64,000 nt of DNA from Nitrososphaerota archaeon (GCA_027314685.1 DAHVAI010000406.1:3152-67151), one strand, 5' to 3'; shown: positions 17,005-25,646, counted from the stretch's first letter. Program-made: numbers and translations. The notes: generated by a model not told the origin, from the letters alone.

Positions 17005-17394
17005 CTAAACGAAAAGCACGACCCCGCCGGTCTTTGCAGCAGGTAGTGCAGCTGTCAAGAATCCTATTGCATCTTCCAATGTCACTCCAGGGATAACTGT
17101 AGATTCGTTGAGCCCTACTTGAGCGAGCATTTCTCTCGAAGGCGCGCAAGCGCATACCGAGGCTCCAGCTGCAATTGCATCCCTCACATACTTGTCGATA
17201 GGTGGCATTCCCGGAAACTTGATTCTCTCACCGGCGTCCTTTCTTATCAGATCCCAGCCGTTCATCGTCGCGTAGAGTTTTACCTTCGTTCCTAATGCTG
17301 ATGCGCCTAGCGCTAGCGTAACTGCAGGATACACCCGTGTTGGGTCGTTAGATACGATCACGATGTGCATCTCTTGCTTTTGCTCAATAGGCAT
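17005..17394 (-). CDS. DsrE/DsrF-like protein
   Basis: 129 residues, or 121 from the internal ATG at 17370 (M-H-I-V-I-V), which fits the beginning of the fold better. The pattern I-V-I-V-S-N-D-P-x-R-V-Y-P-A-V-T-L-A, a central V-K-L-Y-A-T-M-N-G-W and A-G-A-S-V-C-A-C-A-P-S-R is that of DsrE-family proteins. The two cysteines in C-A-C are candidate sulfur-binding residues. It precedes the TusA-like gene by 10 bases on the same strand. Role: cytoplasmic sulfur relay, partner TusA, by inference from context. Confidence 0.85.
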   Translation of the reverse strand: MPIEQKQEMHIVIVSNDPTRVYPAVTLALGASALGTKVKLYATMNGWDLIRKDAGERIKFPGMPPIDKYVRDAIAAGASVCACAPSREMLAQVGLNESTVIPGVTLEDAIGFLTAALPAAKTGGVVLFV

Positions 17395-17470
17395 GAGGAT
17401 CGTTAGAGCAAGATCTTGTTTAAGTGAAGTGACGTGGGCAGAAATATGAGATTGAGCGCAGGATCAGCGC

Positions 17471-18514
17471 TTAGTTTGTCACAAAGATCGAGATGCTTGT
17501 CAGATACTCAGGATTGCTCAGCGATCCCTGCTCCATATAAAGCGTATAGACTCCGCTCCCTTCGGTAGCTATGAATCTGGCCAGAGAGAACTGGATGTCT
17601 ATGCTGCTAGAACCAACGTGCCAAGTGGTCGCGCTGACCGTTACACCTTGATCAAACTTTTCGCAAGTCGGCAAGATGTTGTTGCACGGTGGGACTGCGC
17701 CTCCCATGAAGGTGCCAGGACCATAAGGGGTGTTGTACACGGCGCTCAAGTTGGTAGGCGATATTGGATTGGGTAATGGATCATAGTATACTTCGACCGA
17801 GCTTGGACTGAGTGCTTGGGAAGTGTTTCCTTCCAGGGTCACAGTGTTTCCTTGGGCGATAGGGGTGCTCAAGCTTGTCAAGTAGGTCTCAAAATCCTGC
17901 ACAAGGTAGAGATAATTGGCGTTGTAGGCTATCCCAATGGAAACTCTGGTGTGATATGTGTTGAGGATGTTTTCACGATGCCCGTTGGCACAACACGTAG
18001 AGTCGTTGTTCATCATCTGCCACTCGAGATCACCTATGGCTCTTTCTACTCTCTGTGTGGAAAGAAAAATCAGTTGGCCGGAGTATTCGTAGGCAACGTT
18101 TTCTTCGACATAGCCAGTTCCGTTGAGCAAAGAGTACCTCATGTAAGGCTTGTATCCCTGCGTGTCCCAGTGACTAAAGTAGCCATTTTGTAGCATTGAA
18201 TCTGCGTGCTCCTGTCCTGAAGGTATGGGGCTAATGATCACCGGACCCAGCCCCATACTCGTCCTGTTCTGGTTGATTATAGCTAAAGTGTAGTTTGCGA
18301 GTGCTGCGTAGTTGGATGGATATGTGATTTGGATGCTCGTCGTGCTGGTCTCATTTCCGACCGGGTTCTGGGCAAAAGTCGAAGTAGTCTGGCTGGGCGA
18401 TAGAAAGCCTCCTATCGGAAGGTAGTTTGAAATGGTCAGCAAAAGTAAGACGACGAACACCACTGCTATGGCAGTTCCCACCAATGACCAATGGCTCTTC
18501 TTCTTCTCTTCCAT
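17471..18514 (-). CDS. Membrane-anchored CAP/SCP-domain extracellular protein
   Basis: 347 residues. A basic M-E-E-K-K-K-S-H-W start and one TM helix (about 12-33) anchor the protein; a T/S-rich linker follows. The CAP (PR-1/SCP) domain covers about 70-215: H-A-D-S-M-L-Q-N-G-Y-F-S-H-W, E-E-N-V-A and G-H-R-E-N-I-L carry the conserved His/Glu residues of the CAP cavity. A further beta-rich region with N-x-T sites follows. CAP proteins are extracellular and often bind lipids or act on surfaces; the role in archaea is unknown. It is transcribed alone. Confidence 0.83.
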   Translation of the reverse strand: MEEKKKSHWSLVGTAIAVVFVVLLLLTISNYLPIGGFLSPSQTTSTFAQNPVGNETSTTSIQITYPSNYAALANYTLAIINQNRTSMGLGPVIISPIPSGQEHADSMLQNGYFSHWDTQGYKPYMRYSLLNGTGYVEENVAYEYSGQLIFLSTQRVERAIGDLEWQMMNNDSTCCANGHRENILNTYHTRVSIGIAYNANYLYLVQDFETYLTSLSTPIAQGNTVTLEGNTSQALSPSSVEVYYDPLPNPISPTNLSAVYNTPYGPGTFMGGAVPPCNNILPTCEKFDQGVTVSATTWHVGSSSIDIQFSLARFIATEGSGVYTLYMEQGSLSNPEYLTSISIFVTN

Positions 18515-18627
18515 TTCGGGAAACTAGTGGTCCTTTGAAGTATTAGGGTTTGCTAAACTATCGCCTTCAATCGTCCTAGATAGAAATCGTTTTGTAAACG
18601 TAAGACAACGTTTGTGATTGAATATTC

Positions 18628-19074
18628 TTGTCGAAGATCAAGGAATCCATCGAGGTCGACGCGGATGTGGACAGAGTGTGGTCTGTTGTTTCTGACTTGG
18701 ACAAGGAGCCGGATTTTTGGTGGGGAACGAAAGAAGTCAGAAACATCTCAAGAGATGGTAATGTTCTAAACAGAGAGATAGTTCAGAACTTTGGGAATAA
18801 TGTGATTTCTCAAAGGGTTATCTTTAGACCGAAGGAAGAGATTGAGATTAATTACCTGAAAGGAGTAACGGAAGGAACGAAGTTCTTGAGACTTGAGAAA
18901 CTCCGTGATAATAGACAAAGAATAACGGCTACTTGGGACATCCGTTTTCCTGGCATCTATGGATTGATTTCTTTCTTCATCGCTAGGCATGTGAAAAAGG
19001 GAACCGTTGAAGCCCTTGGTAGAATCAAACAAGCCTGCGAAAGCGTTACAGATGTGAAGACAAAGAGTCTGTGA
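18628..19074 (+). CDS. SRPBCC/START-fold protein
   Basis: 148 residues from a TTG start. The opening K-I-K-E-S-I-E-V-D-A-D-V-D-R-V-W-S-V-V-S-D-L follows the polyketide-cyclase/dehydrase (SRPBCC) pattern of strand, then two short helices, and the last 35 residues form the long C-terminal helix of the fold. Such proteins bind hydrophobic ligands in a deep cavity. No catalytic residue can be proposed. It lies 13 bases before the NUDIX gene and is probably co-transcribed with it. Confidence 0.78.
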   Translation: MSKIKESIEVDADVDRVWSVVSDLDKEPDFWWGTKEVRNISRDGNVLNREIVQNFGNNVISQRVIFRPKEEIEINYLKGVTEGTKFLRLEKLRDNRQRITATWDIRFPGIYGLISFFIARHVKKGTVEALGRIKQACESVTDVKTKSL

Positions 19075-19087
19075 AGTAGCTTTAGAC

Positions 19088-19636
19088 TTGACAGGGGAAT
19101 CCATAGTCCTAAGACGAAAGCTTCTCGCGCGCTCTTGGAAGCTTGGGCTTTATGAGGATGAGCTGAAACTCCCATCGGGTAAAATACAACTAACGCCTAG
19201 GCTAACTCTTCCGGATTTTGCAGTTGTGATCGCTTTGCGACAGTCTGACGAAAGGATTCCGTTGGTTCATCAATACCGTCACGGATCCCGACAGTTGATC
19301 TGGGAACTCCCGGCTGGTCACATCGAATCAAGAGAAAGACCCATCGAGAGCGCAAAGAGGGAGTTCCAAGAGGAGATAGGATACGAGCTTCTTTCACCCA
19401 AGTTGGTTTGCTCTGCTTACATCTCTCCTCCAAGAAGCAAACAGAGGGCGCACATATTTCTAGGGCATGTGGGGAAAAAGGTAAAGCAGAAACTAGACGA
19501 GACTGAATATTTAACGGTGAAGTTTGTTTCTCCAAGTGTGGCGGAGCGGTTGTTAGAGCATATAGTGTCTGCAACCCATTTGCTTGCCTTTAACTTGGCG
19601 CGCAACGAAGGACTGTTTGGTAAACTATCGTCTTAA
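19088..19636 (+). CDS. NUDIX hydrolase (ADP-ribose pyrophosphatase-like)
   Basis: 182 residues from a TTG start. The Nudix box is complete: G-H-I-E followed by E-R-P-I-E-S-A-K-R-E-F-Q-E-E-I-G-Y-E (about residues 77-99), giving the G-x5-E-x7-R-E-x2-E-E-x-G catalytic helix for Mg binding. The preceding L-I-W-E-L-P-A-G is typical of ADP-sugar pyrophosphatases. The likely reaction is hydrolysis of ADP-ribose or a similar nucleoside diphosphate derivative. It forms a short unit with the SRPBCC gene. Confidence 0.9.
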   Translation: MTGESIVLRRKLLARSWKLGLYEDELKLPSGKIQLTPRLTLPDFAVVIALRQSDERIPLVHQYRHGSRQLIWELPAGHIESRERPIESAKREFQEEIGYELLSPKLVCSAYISPPRSKQRAHIFLGHVGKKVKQKLDETEYLTVKFVSPSVAERLLEHIVSATHLLAFNLARNEGLFGKLSS

Positions 19637-19736
19637 GACTCCATAGCCCATATTCTGATTTCTTTATCATTTCGAATAGTGTCTTTACGCCCTAAGGATC
19701 CTTCACTCCACCTAGAGTAATTCTCCTTTAAACGTG

Positions 19737-20765
19737 TCAAGCCGGTTGCTGTTGGGTGACACAGTGTATCCCGCCAAACCCATAGACCAGCTCTCTGCAG
19801 TTAATTCCGACAGTCTTTCTTCCAGGGAAAAAACTCCCAATCATACCGAGTGCTTCCTGGTCTCTCTTTGGGTCGCCGAATATTGGCACTAGCACTGCGC
19901 TGTTTCCGATGTAAAAGTTTGCGTAGCTTGCAGGCAATCGACCATCCTCCACTTCCACCTTGCGCGGCATGTTGATGGGAACAACATGAAGCAAATTCCC
20001 GTCGGCATCTTTGTACCGACGCAGTGACTCGTAATTTCGTGCCAAGGCGGTGTAGTTTTCATCATCCTCATCCTTCTCTATCATGCAGACTACCGTGCTC
20101 TCGTTTACAAATCTGGCAATATCGTCTACATGGCCATCGGTATCATCTCCTGCGATGCCGTTAGAGAGCCAAATGAAATTTGTAAACCCGAGATACTCGC
20201 TCAAATGCTTCTCAATTTCCTTCTCGCTTAACGACGGATTTCTGTTTGTGTTGAGAAGACACTGTGTTGTAGTTAGACATGTGCGTGCTCCGTTTGTATC
20301 GATTGATCCTCCTTCAAGAACTATCTTTGGTTCAAAGGTTTTGAATTCTGTAACCCTGCAGATTTCATCACCGGTATGATTGTCCATGAGCAATTCATCG
20401 TATTTGTTTCCCCATGCATTGAATATCCACTTTGTCGCGGCGACCTCAGAATTCTTAATAAAAATGGGGCCGTAGTCGCGCATCCACACGTCAGCCGATT
20501 TGATTTTGTGAAACCGTACGTTATTGTTCGAACCGAGCAGTGATGAAACTCTGTCCTCTGTTTTCTCGTCGTCGACCAACAGTTCCACTCTTTCTCCGGT
20601 TCTTAGCGATTCGATCATTTCAACGTAAATCTCCTCCACACGACCGATGATATCTTCTGGAAATGTCAGAGGATCTTTTGGCCATGAAAGCCATGTCGCC
20701 TCGTGCTTCTCCCATTCCGCCGGCATCCTGAAGTTGAGCTCTTGCGGGGTCTTTAGATGATTCAT
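19737..20765 (-). CDS. aguA: Agmatine deiminase
   Basis: 342 residues, full length for the family (pentein fold). It converts agmatine to N-carbamoylputrescine and ammonia. Diagnostic parts: R-M-P-A-E-W-E-K-H-E-A-T-W-L-S-W-P near the start, V-W-M-R-D-Y-G-P-I-F about residue 92, L-E-G-G-S-I-D-T-N-G, N-G-I-A-G-D-D-T-D-G-H-V-D-D, and the C-terminal G-G-I-H-C-V-T-Q-Q with the catalytic cysteine. It starts 12 bases after the stop of the amidase that performs the next step, so the pair gives agmatine-to-putrescine conversion in one operon. Confidence 0.95.
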   Translation of the reverse strand: MNHLKTPQELNFRMPAEWEKHEATWLSWPKDPLTFPEDIIGRVEEIYVEMIESLRTGERVELLVDDEKTEDRVSSLLGSNNNVRFHKIKSADVWMRDYGPIFIKNSEVAATKWIFNAWGNKYDELLMDNHTGDEICRVTEFKTFEPKIVLEGGSIDTNGARTCLTTTQCLLNTNRNPSLSEKEIEKHLSEYLGFTNFIWLSNGIAGDDTDGHVDDIARFVNESTVVCMIEKDEDDENYTALARNYESLRRYKDADGNLLHVVPINMPRKVEVEDGRLPASYANFYIGNSAVLVPIFGDPKRDQEALGMIGSFFPGRKTVGINCRELVYGFGGIHCVTQQQPA

Positions 20766-20777
20766 CGTGCTTTCTCT

Positions 20778-21620
20778 TTATTGAGCAAGTCTTGCGTAAG
20801 TTCTAGGTTTACGATTTCTTAGAAAGCCCCAGCCTTCTTCAACCTGCTTTCCCAAATCAAGATCGCATTCGACAACAAGTACTTCTTCCTTGTCAACATG
20901 GGCTCTTGCAAGCAACTTTCCGAACTGATTGTAAACAAATGATCCGCCCCAAAACTTCGTATCCTTTTCTGTTCCGACGCGATTTACTGCTGCCACTATA
21001 ACACTGTTTGCGATCGCGTGTCCTCTCTGTACTGACTCCCAAGCTTCTTGCCAATTACCTTCGGATTGTTCTATGCCTGAGACGGTACCTATTGCGGTTG
21101 GATAGACGATGACCTCAGCTCCCAATATCCTCTCTGCCCTAACTGGCTCTGGGTACCATTGATCAAAGCAAATCAAAGGTCCTACTTTTGCAAATGTGGT
21201 CTTGAAAACTCTGTATGAATTCCCCGGAGAAAAATAATCTTGCTCGTAGAATCCTTCATCTTCAGGAATGTGTACCTTTCTGTACTTTCCAAGAATTCTT
21301 CCGTTTTGATCAGAAACGACGCAAGTGTTGTATCGTCTCTTGCCATCTGTTTCAAAGATTGATCCTCCTACTATCGCTACTTTATTCTTCTTTGCAGCTC
21401 GAGAAAGAAAACCGGTAGTTGGCCCTGGGATCTTTTCAGGTTTTACTGCTGACTTTTTTTCTTTCGGGAAGTACGGTGTTGTAAAGAGCTCTGGAAGGCA
21501 GACTAGCTGTGCGCCTTTCTTTGCGGCCTCCTCGATCATCGTAAGAGCCTTGGAAAGATTGACTTCCTTGTTATCGCTAACCGACATCTGGATTAGCCCG
21601 AGAGTGAGCAGCCTAGTCAT
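20778..21620 (-). CDS. aguB: N-carbamoylputrescine amidase
   Basis: 280 residues of the carbon-nitrogen hydrolase (nitrilase) superfamily. The Glu-Lys-Cys triad is visible: L-P-E-L-F-T-T-P-Y-F (Glu about 44), Y-R-K-V-H-I-P-E (Lys about 117) and L-I-C-F-D-Q-W-Y-P-E (Cys about 153). The F-Y-E-Q-D-Y-F loop and Q-W-Y-P-E match plant and bacterial N-carbamoylputrescine amidases. It yields putrescine, CO2 and ammonia. Genes on the same strand are the VWA protein upstream (46-base gap) and agmatine deiminase downstream. Confidence 0.93.
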   Translation of the reverse strand: MTRLLTLGLIQMSVSDNKEVNLSKALTMIEEAAKKGAQLVCLPELFTTPYFPKEKKSAVKPEKIPGPTTGFLSRAAKKNKVAIVGGSIFETDGKRRYNTCVVSDQNGRILGKYRKVHIPEDEGFYEQDYFSPGNSYRVFKTTFAKVGPLICFDQWYPEPVRAERILGAEVIVYPTAIGTVSGIEQSEGNWQEAWESVQRGHAIANSVIVAAVNRVGTEKDTKFWGGSFVYNQFGKLLARAHVDKEEVLVVECDLDLGKQVEEGWGFLRNRKPRTYARLAQ

Positions 21621-21666
21621 GCTAGTTCAGTATCCGGCTCTAAAGTGCCATCCCATTCCTGACTAT

Positions 21667-22242
21667 TCATTCTAGAGCTTGTGTCAGCTCGTAGGCGTTT
21701 CTCGCTAGCCAATACTTGCCGCCAGAATGGTTGGCTATCTGTTGCATCTTTGCCGTTGGATTCTCTGCGAGCTCAATGATGCTCAATGTTACCCCGAGAT
21801 CTTTAAAGATTCTGGCGTATGGTGTTGGGTCTGGCCCCTGGGAGTCTCCATCAGCAACAACATCAAGTCGCTTAACCTTCCTTTCTGATTCGCGAAGTAT
21901 TAATGATGCATATTTTAGACCATCAGAGATATAGCATCCTCCCTTTGCGTCTATTTTCTGCAACCGGAAAAGCTCTAAGCTCATTGGTGAAGGGTATAAT
22001 GGAACTATTACCTCGAATTTGGTTTCTCCAGGTACCCCGAGCAATCTGAAAGCCACAATCCCGAGTCGTATTGGTTTGTCGTAGTAAGACACAGGCCAGT
22101 ATTTGGAACAGAAAGCGAACAATCCGTCCTTTACCATCTCTAACTTACTTTGTTTCTCACCATGTAACTTCCAGCTCATACTTCTTGAGGTATCGATGAG
22201 AAATAACCGGTCTTGTAGCGGCTGATCCGAGTCGAAACTCAA
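21667..22242 (-). CDS. VWA-domain protein next to the tubulin-like gene
   Basis: 191 residues from a TTG at 22242. A longer frame to 22347 exists but would overlap the start of the divergent tubulin-like gene and add a non-domain extension. The MIDAS motif D-T-S-R-S-M stands about 20 residues in; the later threonine position lies near G-G-C-Y-I-S-D-G, and V-V-A-D-G-D-S-Q-G is the third metal-site loop. The fold is therefore a near-minimal von Willebrand A domain that should bind Mg and a protein partner. Divergent placement beside a tubulin-superfamily GTPase matches a published linkage of VWA proteins with the FtsZl1 family. Confidence 0.8.
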   Translation of the reverse strand: MSFDSDQPLQDRLFLIDTSRSMSWKLHGEKQSKLEMVKDGLFAFCSKYWPVSYYDKPIRLGIVAFRLLGVPGETKFEVIVPLYPSPMSLELFRLQKIDAKGGCYISDGLKYASLILRESERKVKRLDVVADGDSQGPDPTPYARIFKDLGVTLSIIELAENPTAKMQQIANHSGGKYWLARNAYELTQALE

Positions 22243-22301
22243 GTTAGCGAAGGAAAAACAACCAAAGATTATTAAAGGAATTTGCAGGCCTGCTTGATGA
22301 A

Positions 22302-23669
22302 ATGGCTCGCGACCTCGCGAAAGTAGCGCCGCTAGCTCCAAATCCAATCATTGTTGCTTGTATGGGTCACGCTGGAGTTGGCATTGGGGCAGAGGCATAC
22401 AGATGGGTTTTGCTAGATGTAGGTGCCGACCCGAAAGCACCTTCACTCAAGGGAGAGAAAGAACAACTGCAAGTCCTGAGACGCTACGGTAGCACTATAC
22501 TAAGGTTTGGCACTTCGATGCGTCGTGGTGAGGTTCCGCTTGTCCCACGTGCGTTGCTCGTAGATTTAGACCCACGTTCTGCTAACTTGATTTTACAGTC
22601 ATATCCTGAACTTTTCGCAATGAGAGACAAACACGCACTCTATGGTCTGGGAGGCGCAGCGAGAAATTGGGCCGAGGGCAGAAGAAGGTTCATGGAAGAG
22701 ATCGAGAAAAAGCAAGATGTTCAGAGTAGGATCAAATCCATCTCTCCAGAACCGGTACGCGGGTTCATACTTCCTTTCAGCATGGGCGGTGGAACAGGAG
22801 CGTCGTTCTCCTCAGAGTTCATGCGCTTCACCAAAGCTTCGAATGAACTTGGCTACTCAACTATCGCTTCATTTGGCATCCTGCCGGAATTTGGTTGGGA
22901 TCCTGTTATTTATGGACCATCTCACGTAAGCATAACTATGAGCTTGGCGCACCAGATGAAGTACTCTGACTGCCCAGTGTTACTCGATAACAAGGCTATG
23001 AGGGCGGCAACGACACGCATCGGGGACGCCATGAGCAAAAGAACTTCCATCGTCGATGACCTCCCAAAGCAAATCCAGGTAGGATGGAACGAGTACAGGA
23101 CTGTTAATCTGATATCAGCGCACGTAATTGCCGAGTTCATGTCCTCGTTCATACGCGAAACTGAATGGGATATGTCAAACTACAGAACTTGGCTCGCTGC
23201 CTCAAAGCCGCGCTTTGTCATACCCTGGTTGATGCCCTTATCTCCTCAGGGTGACTCTACCTTCCAGACAATCAGAGACCAAGTAGCAGCAGGAAATGAG
23301 GGTGTGCTTTTTGATCTCGGCGAAGATGAGGGTAAGGTTGAACCTGGTCCCAGAGATTCGGCTTGCGTTCTCGTCAAGACAAAGGGAAATGTCGAAGCTG
23401 AGGAGCGCAATCTTCTGAAGAAGATGATCCAGGATAGATTCCAGATCGAAGACAAGCGCGTTATTTTCATAAAGATACCAGCTCTGCAAAACGAACCAGC
23501 ATCGTGCATGGTGCTTCTGAACCTCCATGCAATTGGCCAGAGGTTGCTACCTTTCGTGAAAGAAGCAGAAGATGTATGGGACTCATACAAAGATGAGTAC
23601 GGGCGCAGGGGCTTGACTCAGGAAGAATTTAAGAAAGCGGTATTGGACATAACAGGTCATCTCGCGTAG
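22302..23669 (+). CDS. Tubulin/FtsZ-superfamily GTPase (FtsZl1- or tubulin-like)
   Basis: 455 residues. Loop T1 reads C-M-G-H-A-G-V-G-I-G (about 20-29) and T4 reads M-G-G-G-T-G-A (161-167), the tubulin/FtsZ GTP signature. Further parts resemble tubulin more than FtsZ: A-L-L-V-D-L-D-P (84-91), G-A-A-R-N-W-A-E-G (118-126), S-D-C-P-V-L-L-D-N-K-A (222-232) and W-L-M-P-L-S-P-Q-G (309-317). The T7 catalytic acid is probably D290 in E-W-D. It should bind GTP and polymerise. It lies 60 bases from the divergent VWA gene and 11 bases before a coiled-coil gene. FtsZ, CetZ and true tubulin identities are less likely than FtsZl1, judged by context. Confidence 0.85.
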   Translation: MARDLAKVAPLAPNPIIVACMGHAGVGIGAEAYRWVLLDVGADPKAPSLKGEKEQLQVLRRYGSTILRFGTSMRRGEVPLVPRALLVDLDPRSANLILQSYPELFAMRDKHALYGLGGAARNWAEGRRRFMEEIEKKQDVQSRIKSISPEPVRGFILPFSMGGGTGASFSSEFMRFTKASNELGYSTIASFGILPEFGWDPVIYGPSHVSITMSLAHQMKYSDCPVLLDNKAMRAATTRIGDAMSKRTSIVDDLPKQIQVGWNEYRTVNLISAHVIAEFMSSFIRETEWDMSNYRTWLAASKPRFVIPWLMPLSPQGDSTFQTIRDQVAAGNEGVLFDLGEDEGKVEPGPRDSACVLVKTKGNVEAEERNLLKKMIQDRFQIEDKRVIFIKIPALQNEPASCMVLLNLHAIGQRLLPFVKEAEDVWDSYKDEYGRRGLTQEEFKKAVLDITGHLA

Positions 23670-23680
23670 GAAGAGCGACT

Positions 23681-24247
23681 TTGGAACTCTCTGAGCTCGA
23701 AGTAATAGCTTCAAACCTTCTTGAACAGCAGAAGGAGCTCGACAATCTTGATAGAGAGATCGAGCGCGCGAAAATCGATCTACGCGAGTTTCCTCGCAAA
23801 TCTGCAGGCGAGAAGAAATTCTATGCCCTCATAGGCATGGAATGGGAAGAACCTAAGATCGAAGAGAGGCTAAAGTATCTCACTGAAAAGAAGGAAGCCT
23901 TGCAAAAGGTGATAACCGAAGTGAATGACAAAATCGTGGCAGCTCTCTCGGAAAAGAAGCTCGTGGTTCCTCTAGATCTTAATGCCGCCGTTAGTGGTGG
24001 TAGGTCGCATTACAAGTACAGGGGTAACACTAGTTATCCAAAGGCGATCCAAGAACTGGGGCACATATTGGGCCTGGAGATTCCACTCAAGATTGACGAT
24101 GTCCTCATAGAATATGACAAGATTACGGTGGATGAGACTGAGCCTCAATATGCGATGATGAAAGTAGTCGAGGCTTTCGATAAGATCAGCAGCACGGTAG
24201 CACTCAAACTAAAGGAGAGATCAACCAGCTGGAGGCTGGGATACTAG
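23681..24247 (+). CDS. Coiled-coil protein paired with the tubulin-like GTPase
   Basis: 188 residues from TTG 23681, 11 bases after the stop of the tubulin-like gene, so very likely co-translated. Charged heptad-like helices lie at about 1-38 and 58-95 (E-L-D-N-L-D-R-E-I-E; Y-L-T-E-K-K-E-A-L-Q-K), separated by a G-E-K-K-F-Y-A-L-I-G-M-E-W segment. The C-terminal half is a mixed alpha/beta region with Y-P-K-A-I-Q-E-L-G-H-I-L-G-L. No known family. Its likely role, inferred from position only, is adaptor or regulator of the GTPase filament. Confidence 0.75.
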   Translation: MELSELEVIASNLLEQQKELDNLDREIERAKIDLREFPRKSAGEKKFYALIGMEWEEPKIEERLKYLTEKKEALQKVITEVNDKIVAALSEKKLVVPLDLNAAVSGGRSHYKYRGNTSYPKAIQELGHILGLEIPLKIDDVLIEYDKITVDETEPQYAMMKVVEAFDKISSTVALKLKERSTSWRLGY

Positions 24248-24304
24248 CTCCCTTTTTGGAAGAAAGGTTAATCGGCAGCCATTCGGTAATATCCTCGAAG
24301 TATA

Positions 24305-25102
24305 TTGGAAGAGCAAATCAACGGCATAAGACTACACTATATAGATGTTGGAGTTGATTCTGGCAAACCTCCAATCGTGTTGATACACGGTTTCCCATTC
24401 AGTTCCGAAATGTGGAAGCCGCAGATAGACTTTCTTAAGACAAAACATCATGTCATCGCCTATGATGTGCGCGGTCATGGGAACAGCGAAGACGGTGATG
24501 GACAGTACACTATCGAGTTTTTCGTCGATGATTTAATCGCGTTACTAGACCGGTTGAAGATAGGAAAGGCAATTCTGTGCGGCCTCTCAATGGGCGGTTA
24601 CATTGCTCTGCGAGCTATTGAGAGAAATCCTGATCGTGTGGCCGCGCTCGTGCTATGTGATACGGGCCCGCAGGCTGATTCAAATGAGGTAAAGATCCGC
24701 AGGGCGGCTAACATAAAATCAGTGAAGATGAATGGTGTTAAGGCGTTTGCTGATAGTTTTGTCAAGGCGGTTTTTGCCCCCTCTAGTTTGAAATCAAAGC
24801 CGTTTGAAGTAGAAGCCATACGCAAAATCATTGAAGCAAACTCTGAAGTTGGTATCTGTGGAACGCTTCTTGCATTAGCATGTAGGACTGACACGACCGA
24901 CTCTCTTGACTTGATTCACGTTCCAACTTTGATCATGGTTGGAGAGGAGGACAAAGTAACGCCGCCAAAATTGTCAGAGTTGATGGATTCGAAAATATCA
25001 GGCTCGGACTTTCGCGTGTTGAAAGGAGCTGCCCACATTAGCAACCTAGAGAGCCCTGAAGATTTCAACAAACATCTCGGGGAATTTCTCAGTACCTTGT
25101 GA
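24305..25102 (+). CDS. Alpha/beta hydrolase
   Basis: 265 residues from a TTG start. The oxyanion motif L-I-H-G-F-P-F is at about 26, the nucleophile elbow C-G-L-S-M-G-G-Y about 97 (Ser), the acid in V-G-E-E-D-K-V-T-P and the base in G-A-A-H-I-S-N-L-E. The pattern D-V-R-G-H-G-N-S and overall layout resemble enol-lactone hydrolase/BioH-type enzymes. It is 57 bases downstream of the coiled-coil gene on the same strand; a functional tie to the cytoskeletal gene pair is not evident. Confidence 0.87.
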   Translation: MEEQINGIRLHYIDVGVDSGKPPIVLIHGFPFSSEMWKPQIDFLKTKHHVIAYDVRGHGNSEDGDGQYTIEFFVDDLIALLDRLKIGKAILCGLSMGGYIALRAIERNPDRVAALVLCDTGPQADSNEVKIRRAANIKSVKMNGVKAFADSFVKAVFAPSSLKSKPFEVEAIRKIIEANSEVGICGTLLALACRTDTTDSLDLIHVPTLIMVGEEDKVTPPKLSELMDSKISGSDFRVLKGAAHISNLESPEDFNKHLGEFLSTL

Positions 25103-25148
25103 CGGTTTCAAGCAATCTTGATAATCTCGATGTTAGCCATAGTTCGAG

Positions 25149-25646
25149 ATGCCCGAATCTGATGAACATCTGGATTTAAAGGGGAAGATAGAAGCTTGGC
25201 TGGATGATGAGGGGATATACTTCAGCAATGTTCCTGACTTGAATTCTCACTTTCACATTCAAGCGAATCTGAAGAATGTTGCGATTCATGTCAGCGAGTC
25301 CAGAGTGAGAAGAGGTGTCCTGGCAGTTCAAGGAACGCTCGAGCTGATAGCAGATCAGTTAGAAAAGTATGAAGCGATGAGTGCGGCGGATAAGAAAACT
25401 CTGTTCCGTTCTCTCTTCGCCCTTCTTGATAAAAGCGAATACATCTTCTTACTGCAGCAAAATTTCGCTTTGGAGAATTGGCTCAAGATTCAGAGGACTC
25501 TGTACGTCGAAGATTTGACTCGAACAAATTTGTTGCGCGAGATGAAGGATCTTAACATGAAATTCGTTGAGATCAACTACCTACTCAATGAAGCTCTTGC
25601 AATTTCAAACCCTGCTTCAGGCAATGAACCTTCAATGCATGATTAG
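25149..25646 (+). CDS. DUF2299-like archaeal protein
   Basis: 165 residues, ATG start. The N-terminal part (L-K-G-K-I-E-A-W-L-D-D-E-G-I-Y-F), central strands and the late F-A-L-E-N-W-L-K-I-Q-R-T-L-Y-V-E-D-L-T segment resemble archaeal DUF2299 proteins by memory. No catalytic residue is apparent. The 3' end overlaps the convergent DUF504-like gene by 62 bases, which is large but tolerable for convergent genes. Function unknown. Confidence 0.65.
   Translation: MPESDEHLDLKGKIEAWLDDEGIYFSNVPDLNSHFHIQANLKNVAIHVSESRVRRGVLAVQGTLELIADQLEKYEAMSAADKKTLFRSLFALLDKSEYIFLLQQNFALENWLKIQRTLYVEDLTRTNLLREMKDLNMKFVEINYLLNEALAISNPASGNEPSMHD

Noticed and set aside
22243..22347. N-terminal extension of the VWA protein
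   Set aside because: It would overlap the start of the divergent tubulin-like gene and lies outside the domain. A TTG at 22242 sits just before the VWA strand.
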